From positions 1 through 36,022 of the forward strand of contig CAMDCW010000007.1 in assembly GCA_945890745.1 (NCBI GenBank): a stretch of 36,022 nt of DNA. Reading direction: 5' to 3'. Position 1 is the first letter of the stretch. The number at the start of each line of letters is the position of its first letter. The position numbers and the translations under genes are program-made. The notes under the pieces were generated by a model that saw only the letters and a program-made list of their open reading frames with translations, did not search any database and had not been told where the DNA came from. Source of the DNA: Phycisphaera mikurensis NBRC 102666 (GTDB taxonomy: Bacteria; Planctomycetota; Phycisphaerae; Phycisphaerales; SM1A02). Positions 8,314-17,009 of the stretch are shown piece by piece.

Positions 8314-9591
8314 GTGCCGCACCACGAACAACACCCCCCTGCCGCCCATGACGCATTTGCGGCATTGCGCATCGCCAGTTACCGGCGGTTTGCGGTGGGA
8401 TTCCTGTTTGGGTCCACCGGCCTGCAGGTGATGAACACCGCCATTGCGTGGGAGATATGGGCTCGCACCCATGATCCGCTGGCGCTGGGCGTGATGGGTC
8501 TGTGCCGGGCTCTTCCGGTGGTGCTCCTTTCGCTGCTGGCCGGCCATGTGGCGGACACCCGTGATCGCAAGGCCATCGTGGTAGCCACCCAGGCAGGATT
8601 TGCGGCGGTCGCGGTGGGCTTCTCACTGCTCTCTTGGATGGATGCGCCAGTGTTTGCTTTCTATGTGTTGTTGGTCTTGAGTGCGTGCGTGCGCGCATTC
8701 AATGGCCCGGCGCGGCAGGGCTTCTTGCCGCTGATTGTTCCCAACTCCATTTTCCAGAATGTAGTGACGTACCAGAGTGGCATCTTTCAGTTTGCGGCAA
8801 TCGTGGGGCCGCTGACGGCGGGCGTATTGATTGCCTATTTGCCGGCGATATGGCCGGTGTACATATTGACGGCGATTGGTTGCGTGATCTTCTCGGTGAC
8901 CGTTGCCGCCGTGAAGCCGCGCGCTGCGCCCCGTGGAAACAGGGCGGTGACCGTCAAGGCGATGTTCGCGGGGATGTCACACATGTGGCAAGAGCGCCCA
9001 GTATTTGGAGCGATCCTTTTGGACATGCTGGCGGTGGTCTTTGGCGGAGCAACCGCGCTTCTGCCGCAGTACGCGGACGAACTGCTTGGAGCAAGTTCTG
9101 AACAGGCACCGATACTCCTTGGAATTCTGCGCGCTTCGCCCTACGTGGGCGCACTTGCCATGGCTGGTTGGTTGGCATTCCGACCGAATTTCCGAAACGC
9201 TGGCCCGATGCTTCTCTGGAGTGTTGCTGCATTTGCCGGCGCGACCATTGTGTTTGGATATGCAACCGTGCCCTGGGTGGCAGTGTTGGCACTGGCAGTT
9301 GCGGGTGCCGCGGACAACATTAGCGTGGTGATTCGTCACGTCTTAGTACAGATGCGCACCCCGGATCACTTGCGCGGACGTGTTGGCGCGGTCAACACCA
9401 TGTTCATCGAGTGCTCAAATGAACTGGGTGGATTTGAAAGCGGGGTAGTTGCCCGTTTCTTTGGGCCAGTAGCGAGCGTGGTCAGTGGCGGAATCGGCAC
9501 GTTGGTGGTGCTTGGCGTGATCGCCATGGCGGTTCCGCAGTTACGGAAGTTGCGGCACATTGAGCCACTGCGCGAGCCGGATCCGGCGTGA
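8314..9591 (+). CDS. MFS transporter (EntS/MFS_3-like exporter family)
   Basis: A 425-aa membrane protein with 10-12 hydrophobic helices. The start (FAALRIASYRRFAVGF) and the loop between helices 2 and 3 (GHVADTRDRKAI) match the MFS_3 group, which includes the enterobactin exporter EntS and many uncharacterised exporters. A second conserved region is R-A-F-N-G-P-A-R-Q-G-F-L-P. Substrate unknown; no siderophore or resistance genes are nearby. GTG 8314 is chosen because the next in-frame Met lies within the first transmembrane segment. It is divergent from isocitrate dehydrogenase and is followed after 42 bases by the DUF1573 gene. Confidence 0.85.
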   Translation: MPHHEQHPPAAHDAFAALRIASYRRFAVGFLFGSTGLQVMNTAIAWEIWARTHDPLALGVMGLCRALPVVLLSLLAGHVADTRDRKAIVVATQAGFAAVAVGFSLLSWMDAPVFAFYVLLVLSACVRAFNGPARQGFLPLIVPNSIFQNVVTYQSGIFQFAAIVGPLTAGVLIAYLPAIWPVYILTAIGCVIFSVTVAAVKPRAAPRGNRAVTVKAMFAGMSHMWQERPVFGAILLDMLAVVFGGATALLPQYADELLGASSEQAPILLGILRASPYVGALAMAGWLAFRPNFRNAGPMLLWSVAAFAGATIVFGYATVPWVAVLALAVAGAADNISVVIRHVLVQMRTPDHLRGRVGAVNTMFIECSNELGGFESGVVARFFGPVASVVSGGIGTLVVLGVIAMAVPQLRKLRHIEPLREPDPA

Positions 9592-9621
9592 TGGCCCGTG
9601 AGCCGCGCAGCGAATGGACGC

Positions 9622-9627
9622 TAGTAT
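9622..9627 (+). promoter_or_regulatory. Putative -10 element (TAGTAT) of the DUF1573 gene, leaderless spacing
   Basis: TAGTAT, then 6 bases (tgcggc), then the ATG at 9634. The same hexamer and spacing occur before the ABC ATPase gene at 20565. No Shine-Dalgarno is present. Confidence 0.5.
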
Positions 9628-9633
9628 TGCGGC

Positions 9634-10470
9634 ATGGAAAGTGAACGCTCAATGGACGAAGGGACGCGCGCAGCTGGCAGCGATCGACCTTCCAAGAAGC
9701 CAATTCGTGTGGTCCGGGTGGTGGTTGCTATTGGTGTGATTTCGCTGGGAATGGCGGTGATCTTTGGGTTGTACTACCGCCCGCACACTGAGCCGGAGCT
9801 GCTCCCGCCGGCAGGCCGCGGATATTTGGCGTCGCTTCCGATCCAGACCGTCGGCGGCAAGGTGGACTTTGGTGACGTGAAGCCGTGCGGCAATGATTTC
9901 ACACGCACCGCAAAGATTCGCAATCAGTCCACCGAGCCAGTAGAGATTCTGGCGTACTCACCCAATTGTGCCTGCCTCACCGCGAAACTGATCGGCGACC
10001 GCACCCTGGGACCGGGCGCAGAGCGTGATGTGGAATTGACCATTCATCCTTCTGGTCACGGGTCACGATCAACCGCCGTTGAGTTTGCATCCAAGGGAGG
10101 ATTCGCCGGTTCGGTTCGCGTTGACTTTGCATTTACGCGTGGCGTGATCGCCTCACCAGACGTGGTGGATGTCCATGAGAGCGATCGTGACTTTGCCATT
10201 GATGTAGAGGTGTTCTCCGGCGACCACAGAAGCGTTACCGTGATGGCCGTTGATCCACCGATTGGCTCGTTTGAGGTCATGCCAGCCGCCGTTGGCAAGG
10301 TGGCGCTCAGTACCTATGAGGCGATGCAGTTTGCCAATTCGCCGGCGGGGCGGGTTCATCCCGGCGTGACACTGGGTGCCGATGGCAAGCCGGAGCAACT
10401 GGTGGTCACCATCACCACCAACCACCCAGATTGCCCGTTGGCACGCTTTGTATTCAGTTTCTTGAAGTGA
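9634..10470 (+). CDS. Membrane-anchored DUF1573 protein
   Basis: A 278-aa protein with a cytoplasmic charged N-terminus, one transmembrane helix (about 28-48) and an extracytoplasmic part. The region GGKVDFGDVKPCG... followed by R-N-Q-S-T-E-P-V-E-I and P-N-C-A-C-L is the DUF1573 signature, an Ig/ASPM-SPD-2-like beta-sandwich common in Planctomycetes and Bacteroidetes; the CxC is typical. A second sandwich-like region occupies the C-terminal half. Function of the family is not established; a role in envelope protein interactions is often assumed. Its 3' end overlaps that of the DedA gene by 17 bases on the other strand. Confidence 0.8.
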   Translation: MESERSMDEGTRAAGSDRPSKKPIRVVRVVVAIGVISLGMAVIFGLYYRPHTEPELLPPAGRGYLASLPIQTVGGKVDFGDVKPCGNDFTRTAKIRNQSTEPVEILAYSPNCACLTAKLIGDRTLGPGAERDVELTIHPSGHGSRSTAVEFASKGGFAGSVRVDFAFTRGVIASPDVVDVHESDRDFAIDVEVFSGDHRSVTVMAVDPPIGSFEVMPAAVGKVALSTYEAMQFANSPAGRVHPGVTLGADGKPEQLVVTITTNHPDCPLARFVFSFLK

Positions 10471-11263
10471 TTGCACCGGCACGTTTGACGGTGACGATGG
10501 TCTTCCGTGCTGCCCGTTGAGCAAATCCAGCGAGCCACTGCATGGGTGCGCGCGGCGCGCGATGCTTGCCGCGTCGGCGCGAGATGATGATGTGCGCCAG
10601 GCCCATCAGGCCAACCACGGCGAGCGTTGCACCGATGTAGAGAATCCAACGATGCGCGGCGCTTTCAAACTGGCTGCCAATGTGTGCCACACCAACGCCA
10701 ATACCCATTTGCAGTGGGGCGGTGATGAGTACACCCGCCGCTTCCACGGCCAAGATCTTCCACCATGAAAGTTGCATGACGCCGCTCATGGTCACCATGG
10801 GCGTTCGTGCGCCAGGGATAAAGCGTGCGATCAACAGCGCCCATGCGCCGCGGCGGTCCATCTCATACTTCACTTCCAGAAGTGTTCGCGGGCCGATCAG
10901 CTTTCGGAATGCGCGCCAGGCCAGCAACTTGCCACCGAAGTGGCGACAGATCCAAATCCATCCCGCATCACCGATGACGATTCCGAGCCATGCGGCGAAC
11001 GCTGCCTGGATGAACCAATTCCATGAGCCAGTTTCTGCCCACTGTTGATACGCAAAGATTCCTGCCGGAACCAAGATGAAGTCTTCGCTGAGATGCAGGC
11101 CGATGCCCGAGATCACAAACGCTACGAAGACCGCGATCGGGCCAAACTCCACGAGCCGCGTGCCCCATTCGCGCAGTGTGCCTGCGTCTTGAACGGCCGG
11201 CGCGTCCACGCCACCAGTGATGGCAGCGGCGGCAACGGCGGCGATAGCGAGTTTGATAAGCAT
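10454..11263 (-). CDS. DedA/VTT-family membrane protein
   Basis: Belongs to the SNARE-associated/VTT (DedA) superfamily, whose members are implicated in lipid flipping and membrane homeostasis. Family landmarks are the re-entrant segment SEDFILVPAG with its acidic residues, GDAGWIWICRHFGG, and the Arg-containing ARFIPGARTPMVTMSGVM motif. About five hydrophobic segments are followed by a basic C-terminal tail. An extra hydrophobic N-terminus (MLIKLAIAAVAAAAITGG) resembles a signal peptide. It is downstream of the membrane pyrophosphatase gene on the same strand but separated from it by a strong hairpin and has its own -10 box, so it is probably an independent unit. Confidence 0.85.
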   Translation of the reverse strand: MLIKLAIAAVAAAAITGGVDAPAVQDAGTLREWGTRLVEFGPIAVFVAFVISGIGLHLSEDFILVPAGIFAYQQWAETGSWNWFIQAAFAAWLGIVIGDAGWIWICRHFGGKLLAWRAFRKLIGPRTLLEVKYEMDRRGAWALLIARFIPGARTPMVTMSGVMQLSWWKILAVEAAGVLITAPLQMGIGVGVAHIGSQFESAAHRWILYIGATLAVVGLMGLAHIIISRRRGKHRAPRAPMQWLAGFAQRAARKTIVTVKRAGAITSRN

Positions 11264-11277
11264 GCTGGAGGTATGCG

Positions 11278-11283
11278 AGTATA
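11278..11283 (-). promoter_or_regulatory. Putative -10 element (TATACT) of the DedA gene
   Basis: TATACT on the minus strand differs from TATAAT at one base and ends 14 bases before the ATG at 11263, giving a leader of only about 7 bases. It lies just beyond the hairpin that ends the pyrophosphatase transcript. Confidence 0.5.
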
Positions 11284-11296
11284 GGCAGGAATGAAA

Positions 11297-11322
11297 GCGG
11301 CCCGCTCCGAAGAGCGGGCCGC
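11297..11322 (-). terminator. Perfect 11-bp hairpin with UUCG loop after hppA
   Basis: gcggcccgctc (11297-11307), loop cgaa, gagcgggccgc (11312-11322). Read on the minus strand the loop is C-UUCG-G, an exceptionally stable tetraloop. It starts 29 bases past the hppA stop and is followed by tttcatt, a weak U-rich tail. Confidence 0.75.
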
Positions 11323-11350
11323 GTGGTTGTGTTCAGGTTTCGTTGCGTCG

Positions 11351-13888
11351 TCAGTCGGCCTGGTCGACCGGGATACGCATCTTGTAGAAGCTTGCCCAGA
11401 TGAAGTACAGGGCAGCCGTGAACAGCGCGAGGCCGATCCACATCTTGAGTGCCTCGTTCTGGATGGTCAGCACGATTTCGACGGACAGGAGTCCGAAGAG
11501 GGTGGTGAACTTGATCACCGGGTTGAGGCTGACCGAGGAGGTGTCCTTGAAGGGATCTCCGACGGTGTCGCCGACCACGGTCGCCGCGTGCAACTCAGTG
11601 CCCTTGGCGCGCATGTCCACTTCCACGATCTTCTTGGCGTTGTCCCATGCTCCACCGGCGTTCGCCATGAAGATTGCCTGGAACAGGCCGAAGAACGCGA
11701 TGCCGATCAGGTAACCGATGAAGAACACCGGGCTGAAGAAGGGCAGACCAAGCGAGAGGCAGAAGACCGCCAAGAAGATGTACCACATGCCACGCTGCGC
11801 GTAGATGGTGCAGATCTTCACAACTTCCTTGCTGTCCTGAATGCTCGCCTCGGCCTTGTCAAGGTTGATGTTCTTCTTGATGAAGACCACCGCGCTGTAT
11901 GCGCCCGTGACAACCGCCTGCGTCGATGCGCCCGTGAACCAATACACCACTGCGCCGCCCATGAGAAGACCGAGCAGGATTTCTGGTCGCACGATGCTCA
12001 GGATGCTCTCGATGTTCTTGCCTTCTGGCACGATCATCTTGTTCTTGCTGAGGGCAAGGATGATGCCGAAGATCATCGTGGTTGCACCAACGACTGCGGT
12101 ACCAATGAGCACTGGCTTGGCAGTCGCCTTAAAGGTGTTACCTGCGCCGTCGCCCTTCTCAAGAAGGTGCTTGGCGTGCTCGAAATCGGCATGGATGCCG
12201 TAATCGCGCTTCAGCTCTTCCTTGATGTTGGGGACTGCTTCAATGCGGCTCAGTTCAAACACGCTTTGTGCGTTGTCGGTCACTGGTCCGAAACTATCGA
12301 CGGCAATCGTCACTGGGCCCATGCCCAAGAAGCCGAATGCAATCAGACCGAACGCAAAGATCGGTGCAGCAAAGTCACGGTAAGCGAGCGGCATGAGCAG
12401 GGTCAAATCTTCGTTGCCACTGAGTTTCCAGCCAGCAGCCATCAGCACCAGGATCAGGAGGCCTGTCCAGAAAGCACTGAAATTGCCTGCAACGAATCCG
12501 GACAGGATGTTGAGGCTGGCGCCGCCCTGTGCAGATGCGTTGGTCACTTCGTTCACGTGCTTGGAGCTGGTGCTCGTAAACACCTTGGTGAACTCAGGGA
12601 TGAGGGCTCCCGCAGCGGTTCCGAGACTGATGATCGAAGCCAAGATCCACCACAGGTCCTTGAGTTCTGAACCCATGTACGTCAGCGTTCCAAGCAGCGC
12701 ATGGCTGGCAAAGAAGGTGGCGATGATGGAGATGATCGAGGTCACGATGACCAAGCGAGTCAGCGGTGCTTCCTCGTCAAACTCCTTCTTACCGGAGAAC
12801 GATGCCTTGGACCACGCTTCGGTGATGTAGTAACTGACGAGACTGCAGATGATCATCAGCGCGCGCATGGTGAACAGCCAAACGATGAGCTGCATGCACA
12901 TCGTCTTCTCATCAGGCGAGCCGCCGCCGAGGGCGTAGGCCAAGAATGCGATCAATGCAACGCCGGTGACGCCGTAGGTCTCAAAGCCGTCAGCGGTTGG
13001 GCCAACCGAGTCACCAGCGTTGTCGCCGGTGCAGTCAGCAATAACGCCGGGGTTCTTCGGATCATCCTCAGGAAGCTTGAAGACGATCTTCATGAGATCG
13101 CTGCCAATGTCGGCGATCTTGGTGAAGATGCCGCCGCAGATGCGCAGCACGGTTGCACCAAGGCTCTCGCCGATGGCGAAGCCGATGAAGCTTGCACCCA
13201 CGAGTTCCGACGGGATGAACATCATGATTCCGATCATGAAGAACAACTCAACGCTGACCAAGAGCATGCCGATCGACATGCCGGACTGCAGCGGAATAGC
13301 CAAGGTCTTCAGGGCGTCGCCGCGCAGACTTGCAAACGCGGTGCGGCTGTTGGCGCGGGTGTTGATTCGGATACCGAACCATGCCACGCTGTAGCTACCG
13401 AGAATGCCCAAGATCGAGCAGAGCAGGACGATGCCAACGGCCATGACGTGGCTCGTTTGCGGGGCAGCGCCTTCAACGGGTACTGCTCCGTGCGCGGCGC
13501 CAATCGGATTCAGGAATCCGAAGTAGACGATCATCGCACCGGCGATCAAGAACCACAGGAGCGCCAGGAATTTGCCCTGCTGCGCGAGGTAACTCTTGCA
13601 GGTCTCCCAGATGATGTTGGAAACGTTGCGCATGGACGGATGCACCGGCAGCGCGTCCACTTGGACGTACTGGATGACTCCGAACAGGGCTCCGACCAGC
13701 GAGACCACAAGACCCGCATACATGAGCGTGGCGCCCATGATCGGCTTGCCGAACACGCTGAAGACGATCTTGTCGTCGATGGGAGGCAGTTGCAGGTCAG
13801 CCTCGCTTGCGAATGCAACGGGCGCGACCGCCAGCGCGGCGAGCGTGGCGGGAACGATGAATCGGGTCCAGTTTTGGGCCTTGGCCAT
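11351..13888 (-). CDS. hppA: Membrane-bound proton/sodium-translocating pyrophosphatase, divergent type
   Basis: Couples PPi hydrolysis to H+ or Na+ export; about 16 transmembrane helices. The core substrate region is GGIFTKIADIGSDL, then PEDDPKNPGVIADC and GDNAGDSVGPTADGFE (about 258-305); all Asp residues of the DDP-NP and GDN-GD motifs are kept. Compared with canonical D-x7-K-x-E, this copy is one residue shorter and lacks the Glu. GNTFKATAK (about 581-589) has Lys at the position that separates K+-independent (Lys) from K+-dependent (Ala) enzymes. GGAWDNAKK and GDTVGDPFKDT are standard C-terminal motifs. At 845 aa it is longer than usual (650-770 aa), partly through a signal-like N-terminus. 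The ATG is preceded by TAGGACG. Upstream lies FKP; GDP-fucose synthesis releases PPi, but a functional tie is not shown. Confidence 0.95.
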   Translation of the reverse strand: MAKAQNWTRFIVPATLAALAVAPVAFASEADLQLPPIDDKIVFSVFGKPIMGATLMYAGLVVSLVGALFGVIQYVQVDALPVHPSMRNVSNIIWETCKSYLAQQGKFLALLWFLIAGAMIVYFGFLNPIGAAHGAVPVEGAAPQTSHVMAVGIVLLCSILGILGSYSVAWFGIRINTRANSRTAFASLRGDALKTLAIPLQSGMSIGMLLVSVELFFMIGIMMFIPSELVGASFIGFAIGESLGATVLRICGGIFTKIADIGSDLMKIVFKLPEDDPKNPGVIADCTGDNAGDSVGPTADGFETYGVTGVALIAFLAYALGGGSPDEKTMCMQLIVWLFTMRALMIICSLVSYYITEAWSKASFSGKKEFDEEAPLTRLVIVTSIISIIATFFASHALLGTLTYMGSELKDLWWILASIISLGTAAGALIPEFTKVFTSTSSKHVNEVTNASAQGGASLNILSGFVAGNFSAFWTGLLILVLMAAGWKLSGNEDLTLLMPLAYRDFAAPIFAFGLIAFGFLGMGPVTIAVDSFGPVTDNAQSVFELSRIEAVPNIKEELKRDYGIHADFEHAKHLLEKGDGAGNTFKATAKPVLIGTAVVGATTMIFGIILALSKNKMIVPEGKNIESILSIVRPEILLGLLMGGAVVYWFTGASTQAVVTGAYSAVVFIKKNINLDKAEASIQDSKEVVKICTIYAQRGMWYIFLAVFCLSLGLPFFSPVFFIGYLIGIAFFGLFQAIFMANAGGAWDNAKKIVEVDMRAKGTELHAATVVGDTVGDPFKDTSSVSLNPVIKFTTLFGLLSVEIVLTIQNEALKMWIGLALFTAALYFIWASFYKMRIPVDQAD

Positions 13889-13912
13889 TTTTTCGTCCTA
13901 CGGGTGTGTTCA

Positions 13913-13928
13913 AGGGCCGAAAGGCCCT
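13913..13928. promoter_or_regulatory. Short hairpin in the hppA leader
   Basis: agggcc, loop gaaa, ggccct: a perfect 6-bp stem 24 bases upstream of the hppA ATG (minus strand). There is no U-tract, so it is more likely a leader structure than a terminator for the upstream FKP gene. The rest of the 148-base FKP-hppA gap contains a possible TACAAT -10 (minus strand) and nothing else recognisable. Confidence 0.4.
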
Positions 13929-14036
13929 CAGATGAGGTTGGGATTGTACCGAACGTCAGACTTGACGGCGGGGCGGTGGAGTCATTGCCAACGGATTGAA
14001 TTGCCAACATTATCAGTCAATCTGAGGCGATGGTGC

Positions 14037-16964
14037 TCACAAGACCGAAATGCGCAGGCCGCCGGGGTCAAGTTCGAAGGCAAACGGCCGAGCCAGTGGA
14101 TGGCCAGGGTCGGATTCGAGCTGATTTCGGACTGAATGGGCGGCCGAGGCAGACCGGCACAGGAGGAGCAGGAATCCACCCCCTCCAGCGCCAGCCATGG
14201 ACCAGGAGGCGACCCGATCGCCCAGTTGGCGAACGTTGGCCTCAATTTCCGGGGTGACTGACGCGGGGTCAACGGTTCGCTTCAGTTCCCGATATTCCGC
14301 GAGGCGATGGGCGAAGGCTGACACATCGCCGCGGGCGATCTCGTCTGCCATGGCGTGTGCGCCGGCCACCAGTCGTGCGCGGGCGTTCATCACGGAGTGC
14401 TCGCCGCGCAGGTAACGAAGCACCACGGTTTCCAGAATGTCGCGGGCCATGCGCCGCCGACCGCTATAGAGGAGCACCGCGCGTTCGTGCAATGTGCGTA
14501 CGAAGGCGGGCGGAGCGGCGATGGGGGCCACGTGTGGAACCTGATGAACGCCGGCGCGCGTGGTGCACAATTTGATGCCGCCCCATAGTCCGCCCACTTG
14601 GTCCTGCCAACCGCCGCGCGTTTGAATCATCTGCTCAAGGAGCGAAGCATTGCGCGCCACGTGTTCTGGATCCGTGGAACGTCCCGCCACTCGGTCGAGC
14701 GTGGCGAGCATGGTTGCTCCAAGGATGGAACTGGTGCCGAGGCCGCTGCCGCGTGGCACGGCACTGAAGAGTGTGATGGCCAGTCCACCGCCGGCGCGTT
14801 CAAGGTGCGTGCGCAGATTTGCTTTGGGGTCGCGCGGCACAAGCCCGCTGAGTACCAGCGCTGCGCGCGGCAGTGCATCCCATACCGCGGGATCATGATG
14901 ATCAAGAAGTTCGCTGGTACTTCGATACCGGCCGGTTCGCCCTGAATCAACGGAGTGCACAGTGATTTCCGGGGTATCGGTGACGCGAACCATGACTTGC
15001 AGGGGAAGCGTTCCGCCGAGCGTGACTGCTGCGTTCACCACGCTGCCGCCGTGCTCAATGCAGAGTGGAGGCGTGTCGCTCCATCCGCCGGCAAGGTCAA
15101 TGCGAACGGGCGCACTGGCCCAGACTGCTTGATCTTGGCGTACTGCAAAGGCGCGTACTTCACGCGGCATGAGTGCGTCGCGCGCGACGGCCACTCCGAC
15201 GGCAGACATCGCCGCCGTTCGCGCAGCCGTTCGCGCGGTGCTTGATTGAGCAATGGCAGCGCGCGCGGCATACTCGCGGGCGCGATCAAGCGGCGTCATA
15301 GCAGTCGGGCGCCACGGCGCGTATGCCTGCGCGTTGATGTGCCCCCGTGCGAGTGCATCTGGATTTGCAAGCAGCATCAATTCTGCAAGCGACAGTTTGC
15401 GCATGCGTCGCCACGCGGCTGGAGCGCGCGTCTCTCCAAGTATCCATTGCATGGCGCGCCATGCATCATCTGGCTTACCAACGGGATAAATCCGTGCGTT
15501 CCACAGCGTGTGTGGTGCACTGCCCCAGATGGCGCGGGCGCTGCTGCCGGTTTGCAGTTCCAACGTCCGCAGTGGTTTGCCGCACACGGTTCCGCCATCG
15601 CTTGCGGAGGTCTTGCAATCGTCGTCAATGCCATGCAATACCCAGCACTGTTGCGTACTTCCGATTGGCACTGCGTAACGAGCGATGCCGCGCGGGGCAT
15701 GCGCATCCTTACCGGTTTCCAGGGCGAGCACGCTGTCTGCTCCCGTGTGCGTGCGCTTGTTGAGTAGGTCAGGAAACATGCGCTCCGGCATGGTTGACGA
15801 AAGTCGTTCGATGAGTTCCCGCGTGGTGCCAAGATGAAGGAAACTTCCCTTCTTGAGGAGGGTGGCGTGCAGCGCTACTTGATGTGTTGCGGTGAAGAAT
15901 TTGCCAAGCATGCGCTCGCGGGCGATGCTGCCGCCAGCAGCAAATCGAGTCACGAACGTGGCGCGCTCCGCGCTGCTTGACATGGCATGGGCGATCTCTT
16001 GATAGAGATCAAGGCTCGCACTTCCGCGTGTGAGTTCTGCAAGAAGTGATCCGGCAGGCGCGCGGCCGGTGCGCGGTTCTGCCCCGGCGCCGCGGAGAAG
16101 TGCGTGGCATGCTGCAGTTGGAAAGAAGAAGATTCCGCTATCGATCGCCGCGTGGCCGCTCGCGGACAGCGCTCCGGCGGACTGCAGTTGCACTCGCGAT
16201 GGTTTCTGCAGCGTGGTCACCACGCGGTTGCGTTTGTCAAGAACAAACACGCCGTGTCGCGCAGCGCGATCTGGCCCGCCGGGGAAGGCGAGCACCGTCG
16301 CGCCGCCGGTGGAAAACGTGATGTGCTCATCGGCAAGTCGCAGTGCCGCATCGCCGCTGGCGACGAGCACTCCGCCGGCAGTAGGAAGCGTGAGGCGCGA
16401 GAGTTCCGCAAGAATCAGGTCAAAGAGCGTGGGAACATTGAAGGGGCCAAGTCCATGGGCCGGGGTCTCGATGGGCGCAGTGCCGCGAGTAGCGGTTGCA
16501 TTCGGCTTTCCGCGAACGCTCTTGGCACGCCCGGTGCGCCCCAGCGGCACCCAGATTTTGCCGGGAGCGCTCCATGATGGAAGGCGCCGCGAATCGCCGC
16601 CCGAGTGGAGGATGAGGATGCGATGGCCATTCACTGGCGCGCGCGCGTTCTTCAGCATGCCGCGCTTCGCCAGCTCCGCCATACAGAGGAGGGTGCTGCC
16701 GCCACTACCGATTCGTTTGCCGGCGGAATCGGCAATCACCAGTGTCTCTAGGCCATGCGGGAGTGTGCCGAGCGTCTGGCGGATGTCCAGCATCTGTTCG
16801 GCGTAACGCCGCTGCACATCGTTGGCCACTGTGAGCACCAAGAGATCAAACCCGCACGGCGCAAGCCCGGCGCCCGAGCGTTTTAGGCGCGGGGCGGCTG
16901 GAAGTGCGGCCGCGCGTGGAACGCGTGCTGTAACCGGGGAGCGAGTGGTGCGTTCGCGTGCCAT
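14037..16964 (-). CDS. fkp: Bifunctional L-fucokinase / fucose-1-phosphate guanylyltransferase
   Basis: Phosphorylates L-fucose and joins the phosphate to GTP to give GDP-L-fucose, the donor for fucosylation. The N-terminal nucleotidyltransferase half has IGSGGST (85-91) and HSGGDSRRLPSWSAPGKI (120-137), close to the HAGGQSRRLP...GKI motif of Bacteroides FKP. The C-terminal GHMP-kinase half (about 615-975) has RIDLAGGWSDTPP, the ATP loop PRGSGLGTSS (about 738), GGWQDQVGG (about 788) and MAGAGGGGF (about 928). The 975-aa length agrees with FKP (about 950). The first 35 residues are low-complexity and basic. It is transcribed divergently from an L-rhamnose/L-fucose mutarotase-family gene, supporting a sugar-salvage role. 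No fucosyltransferase is in the window. Confidence 0.92.
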   Translation of the reverse strand: MARERTTRSPVTARVPRAAALPAAPRLKRSGAGLAPCGFDLLVLTVANDVQRRYAEQMLDIRQTLGTLPHGLETLVIADSAGKRIGSGGSTLLCMAELAKRGMLKNARAPVNGHRILILHSGGDSRRLPSWSAPGKIWVPLGRTGRAKSVRGKPNATATRGTAPIETPAHGLGPFNVPTLFDLILAELSRLTLPTAGGVLVASGDAALRLADEHITFSTGGATVLAFPGGPDRAARHGVFVLDKRNRVVTTLQKPSRVQLQSAGALSASGHAAIDSGIFFFPTAACHALLRGAGAEPRTGRAPAGSLLAELTRGSASLDLYQEIAHAMSSSAERATFVTRFAAGGSIARERMLGKFFTATHQVALHATLLKKGSFLHLGTTRELIERLSSTMPERMFPDLLNKRTHTGADSVLALETGKDAHAPRGIARYAVPIGSTQQCWVLHGIDDDCKTSASDGGTVCGKPLRTLELQTGSSARAIWGSAPHTLWNARIYPVGKPDDAWRAMQWILGETRAPAAWRRMRKLSLAELMLLANPDALARGHINAQAYAPWRPTAMTPLDRAREYAARAAIAQSSTARTAARTAAMSAVGVAVARDALMPREVRAFAVRQDQAVWASAPVRIDLAGGWSDTPPLCIEHGGSVVNAAVTLGGTLPLQVMVRVTDTPEITVHSVDSGRTGRYRSTSELLDHHDPAVWDALPRAALVLSGLVPRDPKANLRTHLERAGGGLAITLFSAVPRGSGLGTSSILGATMLATLDRVAGRSTDPEHVARNASLLEQMIQTRGGWQDQVGGLWGGIKLCTTRAGVHQVPHVAPIAAPPAFVRTLHERAVLLYSGRRRMARDILETVVLRYLRGEHSVMNARARLVAGAHAMADEIARGDVSAFAHRLAEYRELKRTVDPASVTPEIEANVRQLGDRVASWSMAGAGGGGFLLLLCRSASAAHSVRNQLESDPGHPLARPFAFELDPGGLRISVL

Positions 16965-16974
16965 GCGTGGTGCG

Positions 16975-16980
16975 AGTGTA
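16975..16980 (-). promoter_or_regulatory. Putative -10 element (TACACT) of fkp
   Basis: TACACT on the minus strand ends 10 bases before the ATG at 16964. The opposing -10 box of the mutarotase gene is 16 bases away, so the two polymerases would compete in the 45-base divergent region. Confidence 0.4.
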
Positions 16981-16996
16981 CGGAAGGCGCGCGCGG

Positions 16997-17002
16997 TAGC
17001 CT
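16997..17002 (+). promoter_or_regulatory. Putative -10 element (TAGCCT) of the mutarotase gene
   Basis: TAGCCT, then 7 bases (cacccgt), then the ATG at 17010. No Shine-Dalgarno is present. Confidence 0.4.
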
Positions 17003-17009
17003 CACCCGT

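Noticed and set aside
11291-13999. Two long open frames on the plus strand opposite hppA
   Set aside because: Their proteins are hydrophilic and rich in Asp/His/Glu, the mirror of a membrane protein; hppA on the minus strand is unambiguous.
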